Shown piece after piece: positions 41,789 to 42,609 of a DNA stretch of 42,609 bases. Origin of the DNA: JBBQSU01 sp038234815 (GTDB lineage Bacteria > Planctomycetota > Phycisphaerae > Tepidisphaerales > Tepidisphaeraceae); assembly GCA_038234815.1 (NCBI GenBank), contig JBBQSU010000010.1, forward strand, positions 1 to 42,609, given 5' to 3'. Below the pieces are notes generated by a model. That model ran no database searches, had not been told where the DNA came from, and worked only from the letters and a program-made list of their open reading frames with translations. The position numbers and the translations under genes were made by a program. The first letter of the stretch is position 1; every line of letters starts with the position of its first letter.

Positions 41789-42521
41789 TTGCGGTCTTTG
41801 GACTTCCACGCCACGGATGGGTTGACGCTGGACGCCATGTGTTTTTGCCGCTACTACAGCTTTCGCCGGCGGGAGGACAGGGCAACGCAGGAGTGCGACC
41901 CGAGCGTGCGCCGGTCCGATGTACCGTGAGCGGCCCGGTCGGACTTCTGACCGGGTCGTTTGCTTTCCCCGTCTCCTCGCTCACGGGGATCGGCATCGGC
42001 GATAAACTCCGGGGCAGAGAAGGCGAAGCCATCTCGGGGGGCATCCCCACCAGGGTCAGCATCGGACCACGACCTTCCAGCCAGTCATGCTCGCTGGCAT
42101 CCGCCTGCACCATCTCACCAAAACACGACCGCCGCTCCCGACGCCGGCGATGTTTGTCCCGATGCCGCTTCGGCTCCCACAAGCCCTCCCGCAACAGCAA
42201 CTGCCGCAAGGTCTCCAAACCTATCGAAAGCTTGTGCTCCTCCAAAAGCTTCTCACGCGCCATCGTCGGACCAAAGCCCGCGTAGTGCTTGCGGCACAAC
42301 GCCGCCGCACGCGCCATCATTGCCGCATCCGAACCGTTGTTCGACGCTCGACCACGCAACCCGTGCACCACACCGCCATCACCCCAGGCTTCAAGCCGAC
42401 GCTGAATCCGGCGAATCTGCCGCGACGAACGCTTCAGCAGCCGCGCCGCCTCCACCTGAGGGAACTTACCCATGGGTCTGCCAATTCTTCTGTCGAGGGT
42501 GATAATGGATAGCATCGGCAC
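41775..42521 (-). pseudogene. ISNCY-like transposase, internally disrupted
   Basis: The N-terminal half is a good transposase: FPQVEAARLLKRSSRQIRRIQRRLEAWGDGGVVHGLRGRASN is the helix-turn-helix region, then HYAGFGPTMAREKLLEEHKLSIGLETLRQLLLREGLW, the Arg/Lys-rich RHRDKHRRRRERRSC, and FGEMVQADASEHDWLEGRGP, which carries the first catalytic Asp. These match ISNCY-type DDE transposases. After residue ~155 the frame turns into unrelated Pro/Ser-rich sequence, and only the last ~20 residues (WRPASTHPWRGSPKTANRTL) again look like the family C-terminus. The catalytic core is therefore missing. A hairpin (41934-41955) sits in the foreign part. The start could be GTG 42521 or ATG 42515/42473. Confidence 0.7.
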
Positions 42522-42545
42522 TAAGTTGCCAGGAAAGGAATGGCC

Positions 42546-42609
42546 ATGGAACGGCTGGTGAAGGTCGATCAGGTTGAGTTGAAGCGGCGGATGCGGGAGG
42601 CGTTTGAGC
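42546..42609 (+). CDS. Start of an ORF running off the window
   Basis: From ATG 42546 (another ATG at 42540 in frame) the plus strand reads MERLVKVDQVELKRRMREAFE, an alpha-helical charged start without a stop before the window end. It is divergent from the broken transposase and could be the N-terminus of another mobile-element gene, but 21 codons are too few to tell. AGGAAAGGA lies just before the ATG pair. Confidence 0.35.
   Translation, partial: MERLVKVDQVELKRRMREAFE

Noticed and set aside
1..42609. tRNA, rRNA, CRISPR or riboswitch
   Set aside because: Intergenic gaps were read for T-loop-like GGTTCGANTCC, repeat-spacer periodicity and familiar riboswitch cores; none was convincing. A covariance-model scan would be decisive.

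Overview
The window is GC-rich, densely coding chromosomal DNA with about thirty-two genes on both strands. No rRNA, tRNA or CRISPR array was seen. The clearest lineage marker is the secreted giant protein at 14222-17731, whose N-terminus carries an LEDRRLLS motif of the LEPRxLL type found on planctomycete surface proteins. A lone TadG-like protein with a lectin-like tail, a DUF1570-type lipoprotein, an ImuA-ImuB-DnaE2 cassette and weak or variable Shine-Dalgarno sites are compatible with that. I infer Planctomycetota, most likely class Phycisphaerae; the class is inference.

Layout. 1-5 kb: a partial HEAT-repeat protein, a zinc alcohol dehydrogenase-like enzyme, secreted MsrA, ArgJ and PurK, all on +. 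5.3-8.4 kb (-): a HAD hydrolase, a nucleotide-sugar epimerase, a DsbD-alpha-like exported protein and an exported redoxin. 8.6-10.6 kb (+): TatA, an exported glycine/serine-rich protein with a secretin-N-like start, and ProC. 10.7-12.3 kb (-): a KDG-kinase-like sugar kinase preceded by a small orphan ORF. 12.3-18.5 kb: an accessory island holding a glycoside hydrolase, the LEDRRLLS surface protein and long non-coding gaps that share an unusual inverted repeat. 18.5-24.4 kb: an exported thioredoxin, a YyaL/DUF255 protein with a DsbD-alpha-like tail, TruD, and a PilZ-receiver-HPt-like regulator. 24.4-29.9 kb (-): the mutasome imuA-imuB-dnaE2. 30-34.2 kb: TadG/lectin-like protein, acylphosphatase, DUF1570-like metallopeptidase lipoprotein, a divergent MBL-fold protein with most zinc ligands missing, and a conserved hypothetical. 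34.3-41.6 kb: M20 dipeptidase, PIN-PhoH ATPase, ManA, TypA/BipA and an adenylate kinase with an N-terminal extension. 41.7 kb to the end: a broken ISNCY-like insertion sequence and the first codons of another ORF.

Themes. Extracytoplasmic thiol chemistry recurs: two exported thioredoxin-fold proteins, two DsbD-alpha-like domains and MsrA. Carbohydrate handling recurs too (GH clan-A enzyme, KDG-kinase-like enzyme, ManA, epimerase, HAD phosphatase). The most novel-looking signals are the shared inverted repeat in the 12-18 kb island, the PilZ-REC-HPt protein whose phospho-acceptor His is Gln, the YyaL-DsbD-alpha fusion, and the MBL-fold protein that has lost its metal motif. I did not find a clearly new multi-gene defence or mobile system.
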